Below, one piece after another: positions 42,242 through 51,339 of a DNA stretch of 64,000 nucleotides (the first letter of the stretch is position 1; each line of letters opens with the position of its first letter). Source of the DNA: Actinomycetota bacterium (GTDB taxonomy: Bacteria > Actinomycetota > Actinomycetes > S36-B12); contig JADKGE010000007.1 of assembly GCA_016717115.1 (NCBI GenBank), forward strand, positions 62,001 through 126,000, given 5' to 3'. Made by a program: the position numbers and the translations under genes. The notes under the pieces were generated by a model. It was not told where the DNA came from and did not search any database. It saw only the letters and a program-made list of their open reading frames with translations.

Positions 42242-43843
42242 ATGGCCAAGGAGCGAACGGAGGCTCCGGTGGGAGCGCCGAGTCGGTGGCTACCGTTGCT
42301 CCTCGCGATGGCGATGTTTGTGCTGGTCGTCGACACGACGATCATGAACGTATCGATCTCCGCCGTCGCGGAGGACCTGGGCTCGAGCGTCAGCAGCGTC
42401 CAGTCGGCGATCGCGCTCGAGGCGCTGGTATCTGCCGCCTTCATCCTGATCAACAGCAAGCTCGGCGACCTGATGGGCCGCAAGCGGGCCTACATCATCG
42501 GCCTGATCGCGTATGCCATCGGCGCCGTGGCCATGACTCTGGCGCAGAGCGTCACGGCGATCATCGTCTTCTGGGCGATCATCGGCGGGCTCGGAGCCTC
42601 CCTGCTCCTCCCCGCCATGCAGTCCCTCATCCACGGCAACTTCGAGGGGGCGGCCCGCGCCAAGGTGTACGCACTGGTCGGCGCCTCCATGGCGATAGCC
42701 GCCGCGATCGGGCCGCTCATCGGCGGCGTCATCACGACGTTCTGGTCCTGGCGCATCAACTTCGCGCTCGAGGCCGTGATCATCGTGGTCGTCCTCATCG
42801 GGGCGAGACTGGTCAGGGACGTCGCCTACACCGGTGACCGTTCCGTGGACGGTGTTGGCGCGCTGCTGTCGGTCGTCGGCATGGGCGGCGTCGTGCTCGG
42901 CATCCTGGTGTGGCAGGAGGGCGGCGAAGCCGTCCTCGCCCTCATCGGCGTCGGTGCCGTGGCGCTGTTCGGGTTCGCGCGGTGGCTGGTCAAGCGGAAG
43001 CGGGACGGCAAGCCCTTCCTGCTCGATCCGGGACTCTTCGCCCTGCCGCACTTCCGCATCGGCATCTCGCAGCAGATGCTGCAGCAGATCGCCCTCGGCG
43101 GGTCGATGATCGTCATCCCGATCTTCCTGCAGCTCGCGTTGGAGTACAACGCCCTCGAAGCGGGACTGGCGATCGCCCCGCTGTCGCTGAGCATGTTCCT
43201 GGTCGCCCTCGTGGCGGGGAAGCGCGCAGGACGTCGTCGGCCGGCGGTTCTGGTACGAAGCGGATTCGCCCTGGCGCTCCTGGGGATGATCCTGGTGATC
43301 CCGGTGGTCCCTCGTGCGGAGGCGAGTCAGGGTGCGTGGGTGCTCCTGGTGCCCCTGCTCATCGCCGGGTCGGGGCTCGGACTGCTGGTGTCCCAGCTCA
43401 ACAACTACACCCTGGCTCCCATCGAGGAGGTGCGCGCCAGCGAGGCGGCCGGCGTCAACTCCGCTGGCGGCAACTTCGGGCTCTCTTTCGGCCTGGCTGT
43501 GGCGGGCGGGATCATGCTGGCCACCCTGTCGTTCTCGTTCACGGCCCTCACCAACGCCAGCACAGTCATTCCCGAGGACCAGAAGCTGACTGTTGCCGTC
43601 GCGCTCCAGGACAACGCCGAGATCGTGAGCGACACCCAGCTCGCAGCTGTCGTCGACGAGCAACCGCCCGCGGTCCAGGAGGAGATCCTGGCTATCAACG
43701 ACCAGGCCCGGGCACTGTCCCTTCAGGTCGCGATGCTCGTGCCGGTCCTCGCCTGCCTGCTTGGTCTCGTCAACGCCTTCAGGATGGTGCGACTCCCTGA
43801 CATCGAGCCGTCCTCGTCGATGGAGGGACTGGATTTCGGCTGA
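42242..43843 (+). CDS. DHA2-family MFS multidrug transporter
   Basis: The 533-residue protein has 14 predicted helices. MFS motif A is seen in GDLMGRKRAYIIG, and the D1-type motif (VVDTTIMNVSISAV) near the N-terminus is typical of DHA2 drug:proton antiporters. The long C-terminal extracytoplasmic loop (TVIPEDQKLTVAVALQDNAE) resembles QacA-like pumps. AGGGAGG precedes ATG 42242, 28 bases after ppk2. The drug substrate is unknown. Confidence 0.88.
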   Translation: MAKERTEAPVGAPSRWLPLLLAMAMFVLVVDTTIMNVSISAVAEDLGSSVSSVQSAIALEALVSAAFILINSKLGDLMGRKRAYIIGLIAYAIGAVAMTLAQSVTAIIVFWAIIGGLGASLLLPAMQSLIHGNFEGAARAKVYALVGASMAIAAAIGPLIGGVITTFWSWRINFALEAVIIVVVLIGARLVRDVAYTGDRSVDGVGALLSVVGMGGVVLGILVWQEGGEAVLALIGVGAVALFGFARWLVKRKRDGKPFLLDPGLFALPHFRIGISQQMLQQIALGGSMIVIPIFLQLALEYNALEAGLAIAPLSLSMFLVALVAGKRAGRRRPAVLVRSGFALALLGMILVIPVVPRAEASQGAWVLLVPLLIAGSGLGLLVSQLNNYTLAPIEEVRASEAAGVNSAGGNFGLSFGLAVAGGIMLATLSFSFTALTNASTVIPEDQKLTVAVALQDNAEIVSDTQLAAVVDEQPPAVQEEILAINDQARALSLQVAMLVPVLACLLGLVNAFRMVRLPDIEPSSSMEGLDFG

Positions 43844-44591
43844 TGGGACCGTGCGGGGCGAGCCGAGAACAGGGATCACCGGAAGTGAGCTGTCTTCGAG
43901 GGAGGGGCTGGGCTCAGGCACGAGGATCCTGCTGGACGAACTGAGCCGTTGCGGCGACTGACCCCGATTGCATAGGTGCAGATGGTCGTGAACTCGTCCA
44001 TCGAGGCGGGCCAAGACGACGCTGCGTCGGGCCGGGAACCAGTCGCGGCACCCTATGGGCGCATAGCCATTCGACCACCCTGGACCCCTGCTGGAGGCTC
44101 CTCGGGTGACGTCGGTGGGCACCGGTGACGAGCCTTCTCGCTGCTTCGGAAGGCCGGCATCTGCACGGAGACGCCCCCTGCCCGGCCTCCTGCAACCAGT
44201 CCTCGAGGCCCCTGCCATTTGCCTCGTCTCCGGCCGAATGCGTGGCACCGAGGGGGTGACGTCGTTGTACGAGGTGAAGGCGGTTTCGGCTCCCGCGCCC
44301 CGGTTGTGGGTCACGCAGAGGCCAACCGCGTTAACCGAGTAGCAGGCGATCCCGAGGACGGCTTCGGGAGGCCGGACGGCGAGGAGTGGGCATGGAGATC
44401 CGTGCGGCAGGGCGTCCAGGGCGACCCAACGACAAGGACATCAACAAGACCCACGAAGACAAATCAAGCAACAAGTACAAAGACCAATTCACAAGACACA
44501 GAAAGACAAGAATCAACACGGCCAAGCACAACACACAAGATCAAAGCAACCACATCAAGAACAAGGACCAAGAACAGAATCAACATCCGGC
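43844..44591. other. 750-base gap with a T-poor, A-rich tract
   Basis: The first 590 bases show no convincing gene. Bases 44431-44580 contain 78 A and only 9 T in 150 (my count) and are about 42% G+C in an otherwise about 70% G+C window. Repeats of CAAGA, AACA and ACAAG words fill it. It lies right before the relaxase gene, where an origin of transfer is expected. Confidence 0.55.
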
Positions 44592-47500
44592 TTGGAATCC
44601 GGATTCGCGGTGGTCGGCGTGACCGCGCACGCAAAGGTCACGACGATCGCTCACACCGCCGCCGGCCTGGGTCAGGTCTGGTACCGGGTCACGGGCAGCG
44701 CCGGTGTCGCCAACGTCCAGGTCGCCTATCGGGTCGGTGTCGGCGCTGAGGACTGCCGCAGGGTCCGGTTCGTCGGTGCGGGCGCGACGGCAGAACTCGT
44801 CGGGTTCCGGCCGGGGGAGTTGGTGACCGAACCCGTCGACTTCCTGCACATCGAGCTGGCGTTCTCCGGTCAGTACCTGACTCGCGGGGTCAAGACGCAG
44901 CGGTCGCGACTGGCGCGCCTACCGGCCGCACCGATCCGCGAGGTGATCGCCAGCGCGCTCGCCGACGCTGGCCTGGATGCGGGTGAGGTGTTCGCGTCGC
45001 GAGACGCGGCCAACTGGTGGCGCGCAATCACCCGGGCGGCCGAGCGGGACCGGTCGGTGTCGTTCCTGACGGCCGCGGGCGCGTTGCGCGTGGCGGACCG
45101 TGCCGGTGCGGGTGTGGCGGCGACCGAGCTGCACGAGCGACTGGGGCAGGCGGCGCGATCTCGCCTGGCCGGGCCGGTCGCCACCCGGGTGGGTCGCGAC
45201 GCGGTCACTCAGCTCGACCTCGACGGGCTCGAAGCATCGTCGCTGACGGACGTGGAGCTCGGGGAGCGTGTGTGGTCGGCCGCGGTGGCGGCGGCGGCCC
45301 GGCGAGAGGCGGTGGGCAACGCGGGCTATGAGTTGACCCTGACGTTGCCGAAGTCGATCAGCCTGTATGCCGTGACCGGTGACCCGGCCAGGCGCGGTGA
45401 GTGGCTGGACGTCATGGAGGCCGCTGCGACGCGGGCGCTCGAGCGGCTGATGGCCGAGGCGGGGTTCTGCTCGACCGGTCATCGAGGAGACGGGCAGGAC
45501 GTCAGCATCGTGGCGGCCGACGGGTGGGCGGGCTTCATCGCCACGGAGATCTCCTCCCGTGCCGGGGATCCTCACCTGCACGTGCACTGCACCTTGCCGA
45601 ACGTCCTCGTCGGTCGGAATGGGGTGGTGCGCACGATGGCCGACGGTGGCCGGGAGCTGGTGATCAACGCTCCGAGGTTCGCCGCCTGGGGCCAGGAGTA
45701 CGTCGTGGCCGAGGCGCAGGCGCGGGGCCTGCTGGGCGAGGTGTGGTTCAACCCCCGCACGGCTCAGTGGGAGGTGGGCGGGTTCAGCGACGAGACCCTG
45801 GCGGCGTTCTCTCGCGGGAGGAGCGCCGTGCTCACCGAGGACGAGGACCTCGACGACGCCAGGCCCGTCACCGCGCGGGCTCGATCGGCGCGCAACCGGG
45901 CGGCCAAGGGCCGGGCCACCGCCGCCAAGGCCGACATCCAGCCGACCTGGAACCAACTGCGGGAGCAGGCCCTCGCGCGAGCCGAGGGCCTGGGTCTGGA
46001 CCTGGCTGCCGAGCGTGACGCGGGAGCCGAGCGGTTCGCGGCACCGGCGACGTGGTCCGACGACGACTGGGTCGCCTGGGTCAACTACGTCGCCTGCGAG
46101 CACGAGTCGGTCACGAGCCTGGCCCGCATTCGGTCCATCGTCGACCTCACGTCTGCGGGGATGCCGGAGCCGGAGCGCCGTAGGGTCACCCGGCTCGTGG
46201 TCGAGCAGGGGTTCGTGCGAGCCCACGAGTCCCACGACCGTGGCATGCGCAGCGGTGGACAGCAGTGGATCTCCCGGCTCGCCTTGGAAGCCGAGTCACG
46301 GCTGCTGGACCACATGGCCGCCAGCGCGACTCAGCCGCCGGTACCGACCTGGCGCACGGGTGCTGCGGTCAGCCGGTTCGAGGCCGACCGCGGGTGGTCG
46401 CTGTCCCATGAGCAGTGCATGGCGGTCCAGGCCATCGTCGACGGCACCGCGCCGCTCACCTTGATCTCGGGGGTCGGTGGGTCGGGCAAGACGAGTGTCC
46501 TGGCCGCCGCCCATCTGGGCCTGAAGAACGAGCGGTACGGCCTGCTGGTCACGTCAACCGCGACCAAGGCGGCGTCGGCTGCGGGGCACGAGTCCGGTGC
46601 GCCGTGGATGAACCTGGCTGCCCTCACCCAGTCCATCGTGAGCGGGCGGCCGGTACGGGCCCGGGTGATCGTCGTCGACGAGGCCTCCATGGCCGACGTG
46701 CGGTCCCTCGCCCGCATCGCCGACCACTGCGCGGCGACGGGCAAGCGGCTCGTGCTGCAAGGCGACGTCGCGCAGCTGCGAGCCGTCGGTGCGGGGGATG
46801 CGTTCAACGTCCTGTGCGCAGCGCATCCCGACTCGGTCGTGTGCCTGGAGACGAACCAGCGGCAGCGCACCGAGACCGGTCGAGCCGTCGCCGCCGCGCT
46901 CCACGCCCGGGACCTCGACAGCGCCTGGGGCCGCCTCACCGCTGACCGCGCCGTCCTGGTCGCCCGCAACCGTGAGCACAAGTTCGAGCTCCTGGCGAGC
47001 ACCGTGGTCCGTGAGATCGCCGCTCACGGGAGCCAGAACGTCACCTGCGACGCGGTCACCAATGCCGAGGTCGACGAGCTCAACCACCGCATCCACGAAC
47101 GACTCCTGGCCACCGGCGTCCTCGACCAAGGGCAGGCCGTCACCTACCGGACTCCGGCAGGCGACCGGGTCCTGGCACCCGGGACAGCCCTGGCCGTGCG
47201 CACTCCACGCGGCGATCGCAACGCTGACCGGCGGCTGGTCCGCGGCGACCGAGCCGTCGTCACCCACGCCGGACGCGACCGGGTCCGGGTACGGTTCGAC
47301 GACGACCGGGAGCGGGCGCTCACCCCGCGGACGCTGCTGCGGCACCTCGACTACGGGTACGCCGGCACCACCCACAAGGTCCAAGGCCAGACCAGCGCCG
47401 TCCACATCGCCTCCCTCGGGCCGACCAAGGACGTGGCGAGCCTGTATGTCAGCGCCAGCCGGGCACGTGAGCGCACCCTGTTCGTCGCCGACGCCCGCGA

Positions 47501-47708
47501 CTACCTGACCGACAAGGAGATGCGGACGGCCAGCCAGTGGAACCCGAATGACCTGGACGACGAGGTGCTCGACCGCGTCCACAAGGTCCTCGCCGCTCGG
47601 GTCGAGCAGATCGACTCCCCGAGCCGGGCACTCCGACCGCACTGGGACCCCCTTAACCCGATCTACGGCCCGAGCGTCGCCGGCGGCGGAATGGGGATGT
47701 CGCTATGA
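44592..47708 (+). CDS. MobF-type relaxase-helicase (TrwC/TraA-like)
   Basis: The protein of about 1038 residues joins an N-terminal HUH relaxase domain with the metal triad in DPHLHVHC (about residue 328) to a RecD-like superfamily 1 helicase with GVGGSGKTSV (Walker A, about 630), VIVVDEASM and a C-terminal YAGTTHKVQGQTSA. The start is unsettled: TTG 44592 or GTG 44619 (TAHAKVTTIAHTAAG). A tyrosine in GQVWYRVTG may be the nucleophile. It nicks and unwinds oriT for conjugative transfer. A four-base overlap leads to the next ORF. Confidence 0.9.
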   Translation: MESGFAVVGVTAHAKVTTIAHTAAGLGQVWYRVTGSAGVANVQVAYRVGVGAEDCRRVRFVGAGATAELVGFRPGELVTEPVDFLHIELAFSGQYLTRGVKTQRSRLARLPAAPIREVIASALADAGLDAGEVFASRDAANWWRAITRAAERDRSVSFLTAAGALRVADRAGAGVAATELHERLGQAARSRLAGPVATRVGRDAVTQLDLDGLEASSLTDVELGERVWSAAVAAAARREAVGNAGYELTLTLPKSISLYAVTGDPARRGEWLDVMEAAATRALERLMAEAGFCSTGHRGDGQDVSIVAADGWAGFIATEISSRAGDPHLHVHCTLPNVLVGRNGVVRTMADGGRELVINAPRFAAWGQEYVVAEAQARGLLGEVWFNPRTAQWEVGGFSDETLAAFSRGRSAVLTEDEDLDDARPVTARARSARNRAAKGRATAAKADIQPTWNQLREQALARAEGLGLDLAAERDAGAERFAAPATWSDDDWVAWVNYVACEHESVTSLARIRSIVDLTSAGMPEPERRRVTRLVVEQGFVRAHESHDRGMRSGGQQWISRLALEAESRLLDHMAASATQPPVPTWRTGAAVSRFEADRGWSLSHEQCMAVQAIVDGTAPLTLISGVGGSGKTSVLAAAHLGLKNERYGLLVTSTATKAASAAGHESGAPWMNLAALTQSIVSGRPVRARVIVVDEASMADVRSLARIADHCAATGKRLVLQGDVAQLRAVGAGDAFNVLCAAHPDSVVCLETNQRQRTETGRAVAAALHARDLDSAWGRLTADRAVLVARNREHKFELLASTVVREIAAHGSQNVTCDAVTNAEVDELNHRIHERLLATGVLDQGQAVTYRTPAGDRVLAPGTALAVRTPRGDRNADRRLVRGDRAVVTHAGRDRVRVRFDDDRERALTPRTLLRHLDYGYAGTTHKVQGQTSAVHIASLGPTKDVASLYVSASRARERTLFVADARDYLTDKEMRTASQWNPNDLDDEVLDRVHKVLAARVEQIDSPSRALRPHWDPLNPIYGPSVAGGGMGMSL

Positions 47709-47872
47709 GCACCGAAACATGCGAGGCACCCAGGCGGAGAGGCCGTCGTCCGGGTGGGAGGCCAAGCGTGAACACCAGAGCGAATGCGAGGCACCGAGCC
47801 GGTCACACGCTTGAAGAAGTAGAGACACGTCGCGCAATCGCCGGCGCCGTCAGCGAGAGGACACCACAATGA
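47705..47872 (+). CDS. Small basic ORF between relaxase and excisionase genes
   Basis: ATG 47705 overlaps the relaxase stop (ATGA), and its own stop overlaps the next start (ATGA at 47869). It encodes 55 residues beginning MSTETCEAPRRRGRRPG and ending AIAGAVSERTPQ, very basic in the first half. The double overlap strongly suggests translation as part of one coupled unit. No family is recognised. Confidence 0.55.
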   Translation: MSTETCEAPRRRGRRPGGRPSVNTRANARHRAGHTLEEVETRRAIAGAVSERTPQ

Positions 47873-48102
47873 CGATTCTGGAGGGCTCGTCCCGGCGTTC
47901 GGCGACGCCGGTGTCTTCGTCGGGAGACTTGCTGACCGTCGAGCAGGCCGCCGACTACCTCAACATCACCGAGCACTTCGTGCGGCGCCTCATCCGCGAG
48001 CGTCGCATCCCCTTCCTGAAGGTCGGACGGCTGGTCCGGCTGCGCCGCACCGATATCGATGAGTACCTGGCCAGTCGCCTCGTCCCGGCGGTTCGGCGAT
48101 GA
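47869..48102 (+). CDS. Excisionase-like helix-turn-helix protein
   Basis: The 77-residue protein has the DNA-binding domain of the excisionase (HTH_17) family: LLTVEQAADYLNITEHFVRR then IPFLKVGRLVRLRRTDIDEYL. It likely acts as recombination directionality factor for the element. Unlike many actinobacterial elements, the integrase does not follow it; the intact integrase is 18 kb away at the other end. It converges on higA with 11 bases between the stops. Confidence 0.85.
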   Translation: MTILEGSSRRSATPVSSSGDLLTVEQAADYLNITEHFVRRLIRERRIPFLKVGRLVRLRRTDIDEYLASRLVPAVRR

Positions 48103-48113
48103 CCAGCCGTCGG

Positions 48114-48410
48114 TCAGCTGGCGACGAGGGTGGTGACCTTGGCCAGATCCTCGGCGTGGAGGTCGCGCTCGACCTCGAGGTCAAAGTCGGTCTGGATGTT
48201 GATCCAGAACCGGTCGTCGACGCCAAAGGCCTTGGAGAGGCGAAGCGCGGTGCCGATCGAGATGGCGCGCTTGCCTCGCACGATCTCGCTGATGCGAGTC
48301 TGAGGCAGCCCGGTCGCCTGGGCGAGGCGGTACTGGGTGATGCCGAGCGGCTCGAGGAACTCGGTGAGCAGGATCTCCCCGGGTGTGATCGGCTCGTGGG
48401 CCTTCGTCAT
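48114..48410 (-). CDS. higA: HigA-family antitoxin
   Basis: The 98-residue XRE protein has the typical HigA start PITPGEILLTEFLEPLGI and HTH (SQ-like QYRLAQATGLPQTRISEIV), followed by RFWINIQTDFDLE. It is the second gene after the toxin gene, the usual HigBA order, separated by 11 bases. It probably binds the palindrome upstream of higB. Confidence 0.9.
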   Translation of the reverse strand: MTKAHEPITPGEILLTEFLEPLGITQYRLAQATGLPQTRISEIVRGKRAISIGTALRLSKAFGVDDRFWINIQTDFDLEVERDLHAEDLAKVTTLVAS

Positions 48411-48421
48411 CGCGTAGCCCT

Positions 48422-48703
48422 TCAGTGGTAGTCGGTGATCTCGACGTCCTCGGCACCCGCATCGGTCCAGACGAAGCAGATTCGGTACTGGTCGTTGATG
48501 CGGATCGAGTGCTGCCCCGATCGATTGCCGGCGAGCTTCTCGAGGCGGTTGCCTGGAGGAACGCGAAGGCTGTTCAGTTCGGACGCCGCGTTGATCAGGC
48601 GGGGCTTCTTCTGCGCGGCCCGCTGCAGGTCCGGCCCGAAGGCGCGAACCGGCTCACGGTTCCAGACCTTCTCGGTGCGGCTGTCCTTGAAGGACCGGAT
48701 CAC
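48422..48703 (-). CDS. higB: HigB/RelE-family toxin
   Basis: The 93-residue protein begins MIRSFKDSRTEKVWNRE and has RLEKLAGNRSGQHSIRINDQ followed by YRICFVW, the RelE-fold core of the HigB mRNA interferases. The short length and high Arg/Lys content fit. It is upstream of higA and preceded by a palindrome. Confidence 0.92.
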   Translation of the reverse strand: MIRSFKDSRTEKVWNREPVRAFGPDLQRAAQKKPRLINAASELNSLRVPPGNRLEKLAGNRSGQHSIRINDQYRICFVWTDAGAEDVEITDYH

Positions 48704-48722
48704 CCCTGAACCCTAACGTACA

Positions 48723-48735
48723 ACGATACTATCGT
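48723..48735. promoter_or_regulatory. higBA operator candidate
   Basis: ACGATA-C-TATCGT is a perfect inverted repeat 20 bases upstream of the higB start, placed for autoregulation. Confidence 0.6.
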
Positions 48736-48767
48736 CAAACGACATACTTGCCCTGCGTAGCGCCACC

Positions 48768-49113
48768 TCATGACGTCCGGATTGCGTTCACGATGTCGGG
48801 ACACGAGGGGGGCAGCTTCAGCCCTGTGAGTTCCGTGGGCGAGAACCAGCGAACGTCGTCGTGCTCGTCTGGTGCGGCGTTCCCAGGCTCTCCTTGCCAA
48901 CGCGTGATGCGGAACGCGTGAATGTCTTGGGCGGGTTCCGTGTGTGTCAACCGCATAGGCGCTGCGGGATTGATGGCGGTGGACCAGCAGGACGCGACCA
49001 TCAGCAACGAGGCCGGCCGCGGCGATCGGGATGCGGCCGGGCCTTCGTCGAGCGCACTCACAGGTGCGACCTTCGCGTGCATCCCGTCGAGGGCCAGAGA
49101 TCCCGGCGACCAT
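48768..49113 (-). pseudogene. NUDIX hydrolase remnant lacking the Nudix box
   Basis: One frame holds the NUDIX N-terminal strand (IPIAAAGLVADGRVLLVHRH) and another holds the C-terminal half (HAFRITRWQGEPGNAAPDE then DVRWFSPTEL). The expected Nudix box (GX5EX7REUXEEXGU) between them is missing, so an internal deletion also shifted the frame. The enzyme cannot be active. It sits between higBA and the decarboxylase. Confidence 0.75.
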
Positions 49114-49135
49114 GGGCAGTCGTTCGGGGACCGGC

Positions 49136-49141
49136 TATCTT
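49136..49141 (+). promoter_or_regulatory. -10 box giving a probable leaderless gad transcript
   Basis: TATCTT ends six bases before ATG 49148, the spacing of an actinobacterial leaderless promoter. Confidence 0.5.
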
Positions 49142-49147
49142 GACCCG

Positions 49148-50542
49148 ATGGCCCTTCACCGAGATGACATCGACGAGATCGCTCGACTGGCTATCGCCCC
49201 GGTGTATGCCCGTCCGCGGGCGGCGATCGGCACTCCCAAGGAAACGATCCCCGATGACGGGATGGATCCGCGTGTCGCCTACCGACTCATCCACGACGAG
49301 TTGATGCTGGACGGCAATTCGCGTCAGAACGTGGCGACGTTCGTGACGACGTTCATGGACGAGGAGGCGGACCGGCTGTTCGCCGAGACGGCCGACAAGA
49401 ACATGATCGACAAGGACGAGTATCCGCAGACGGCCGAGATCGAGGGCCGGTGCGTGCGGATGCTGTCCAACCTGTGGAACTCGCCCAGTCACGAGGTCGC
49501 GACCGGCACATCAACGACTGGGTCGAGCGAGGCGGTGATGCTCGGGGGCCTGGCGTTGAAGTGGAAGTGGCGCCAGCGGCGGGCGGCCGCCGGACTGCCG
49601 ACCGACAGGCCCAACCTCGTGATGGGCATCAACGTCCAGGTCGTGTGGGAGAAGTTCTGCCGGTACTGGGACGTCGAGCCACGCTACGCGCCGATCGAGG
49701 AGGGGCGCCTGCAGCTGAACGCCGAGGAGGCGGTCAAGTTGTGCGACGAGAACACGATCGGTGTGGTGGCGATCCTGGGCTCGACGTTCGACGGCTCGTA
49801 CGAGCCGGTCAAGGAGATCGCGGACGCGCTCGACGAGCTGGCCGCCTCGGGTGGACCGGACATCCCCGTGCACGTCGATGCTGCCTCCGGGGGGTTCGTC
49901 GCCCCGTTCCTGGATCCGGATCTGGAGTGGGACTTCCGTGTTCCGCGGGTGCGATCCATCAACTCCTCGGGGCACAAGTACGGACTCGTGTACCCGGGCG
50001 TGGGCTGGGTCATCTGGCGCACGCCCGACGACCTGCCCGACGACCTCGTCTTCCACGTCAACTACCTCGGCGGTGACATGCCGACGTTCGCGCTCAACTT
50101 CTCCCGGCCGGGGGCACAGGTGATTGCCCAGTACTACAACCTGATTCGGCTGGGCAGGGAGGGCTATCGGGAGGTCCAGCAGGCCTGCCGCGACACTGCC
50201 CTCTACCTCTCGGGGCGTATCGCCGAACTGGGACCGTACGAGCTCCTGTCCGACGGTTCGCAGCTGCCGGTGTTCTTCTTCCGGCTCCGACGGGAGGTGA
50301 CCAACTACACCGTCTTCGACGTGTCCGCCAAGATGCGCGAACGTGGCTGGCAGGTGCCGGCCTACACATTGCCGGCCGAACTGACCGAAGTCGCTGGTCT
50401 GCGCGTCGTCGTGCGCAACGGATTCGACCACGATCTCGCCGACCTGTTCTACGACGACCTGGCCAGGGCGACCACGTTCCTGGACAGCCTTCCTTCCCGG
50501 CTTCCGCACGACCCGAGTCACACCGAATCCTTCCGGCATTGA
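49148..50542 (+). CDS. gadB: Glutamate decarboxylase
   Basis: The 464-residue PLP enzyme resembles GadA/GadB: PQTAEIEGRCVRMLSNLWN, TGSSEAVMLGGLALKWKW, HVDAASGGFVAPF and the PLP lysine in SINSSGHKYGLVYPG near 277. The C-terminus has YTLPAE. It converts glutamate to GABA, consuming a proton. ATG 49148 is chosen on family start and promoter. No glutamate/GABA antiporter is adjacent; a membrane gene overlaps its stop by 4 bases. Confidence 0.92.
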   Translation: MALHRDDIDEIARLAIAPVYARPRAAIGTPKETIPDDGMDPRVAYRLIHDELMLDGNSRQNVATFVTTFMDEEADRLFAETADKNMIDKDEYPQTAEIEGRCVRMLSNLWNSPSHEVATGTSTTGSSEAVMLGGLALKWKWRQRRAAAGLPTDRPNLVMGINVQVVWEKFCRYWDVEPRYAPIEEGRLQLNAEEAVKLCDENTIGVVAILGSTFDGSYEPVKEIADALDELAASGGPDIPVHVDAASGGFVAPFLDPDLEWDFRVPRVRSINSSGHKYGLVYPGVGWVIWRTPDDLPDDLVFHVNYLGGDMPTFALNFSRPGAQVIAQYYNLIRLGREGYREVQQACRDTALYLSGRIAELGPYELLSDGSQLPVFFFRLRREVTNYTVFDVSAKMRERGWQVPAYTLPAELTEVAGLRVVVRNGFDHDLADLFYDDLARATTFLDSLPSRLPHDPSHTESFRH

Positions 50543-51339
50543 CGCGGTCGCCTCTGGACGGACTGCCCACCCAGCTTCCCGCGGACGCATCCGACGTGGT
50601 CGTCAGCGGGCCGCGTCCATTCGTGACGGACATCCGCTACTCACGGGCAGACGGCAGGTCCGTGCATTGGCAGTCGCGCGCGGGCCGCAAGGCCAGGCAC
50701 ACCGCAGGACGTCGGGGCATGACGTGGTGGATCGGCCTGCTCTTCGTCATCGGGTCCGCATGCTTCGTCGTGGGACCCATCCCCGCCTACGTCAACGCCG
50801 TCGGCGGTGAGACCGCTGCCGTCACCTTCTTCGTCGGCTCGCTCTCCTTCACGACCGCGTCCTACCTGTCGTATGTACAAGTCATTCGCGAAGGCGACCA
50901 CCGCTGGTTCGGCTGGATGCCGCACCACATCGGCTTCTGGGCGACTTTGATCCAACTGGCCGGCACCCTGTTCTTCAACGCGACGACCTTCCGCTCGCTG
51001 TCGGAGGTTCCCACCGACATGGCCAACCAGGTTATCTGGCGCCCCGATGCGCTGGGCTCCGCTTGCTTCCTCATCGCCTCGGCCATCGCGTTCGCCGAGG
51101 CAGGGCACCGATGGTGGTCATGGCGCCCCGGCCAGCGCGACTGGCAGATCACCGCCCTCAACCTGTGGGGCTCGGTCTTCTTCGGCGTATCTGCCATCGG
51201 TGCCTACGTCGAGCCGTCGGGAACGCTCCGCAACGCCGCCGTAGCCAACTCTGGAACATTCCTCGGAGCCCTGTGCTTCCTGATCGCGTCCAGACTGATG
51301 ATGGCCGAGGGGAACTCCGCCGGTGCGACTTCGAGTTAG
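50539..51339 (+). CDS. YrhK-like multi-helix membrane protein
   Basis: The 266-residue protein has a polar N-terminus of about 60 residues, then about six helices containing two YrhK-like units (WWIGLLFVIGSACFVVGPIP and FWATLIQLAGTLFFNATTF, also ALNLWGSVFFGVSAIGAYV). It starts with TTG overlapping the decarboxylase stop (TTGA), so it is coupled to gadB. A role in acid response or GABA handling is possible, but it is not a known antiporter. Confidence 0.75.
   Translation: MTRSPLDGLPTQLPADASDVVVSGPRPFVTDIRYSRADGRSVHWQSRAGRKARHTAGRRGMTWWIGLLFVIGSACFVVGPIPAYVNAVGGETAAVTFFVGSLSFTTASYLSYVQVIREGDHRWFGWMPHHIGFWATLIQLAGTLFFNATTFRSLSEVPTDMANQVIWRPDALGSACFLIASAIAFAEAGHRWWSWRPGQRDWQITALNLWGSVFFGVSAIGAYVEPSGTLRNAAVANSGTFLGALCFLIASRLMMAEGNSAGATSS

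Noticed and set aside
42290..44314. Long open frame on the minus strand opposite the MFS gene
   Set aside because: It is an artefact of high GC content: low-complexity Asp/Arg/Gly-rich translation, and the opposite strand has a clear transporter.
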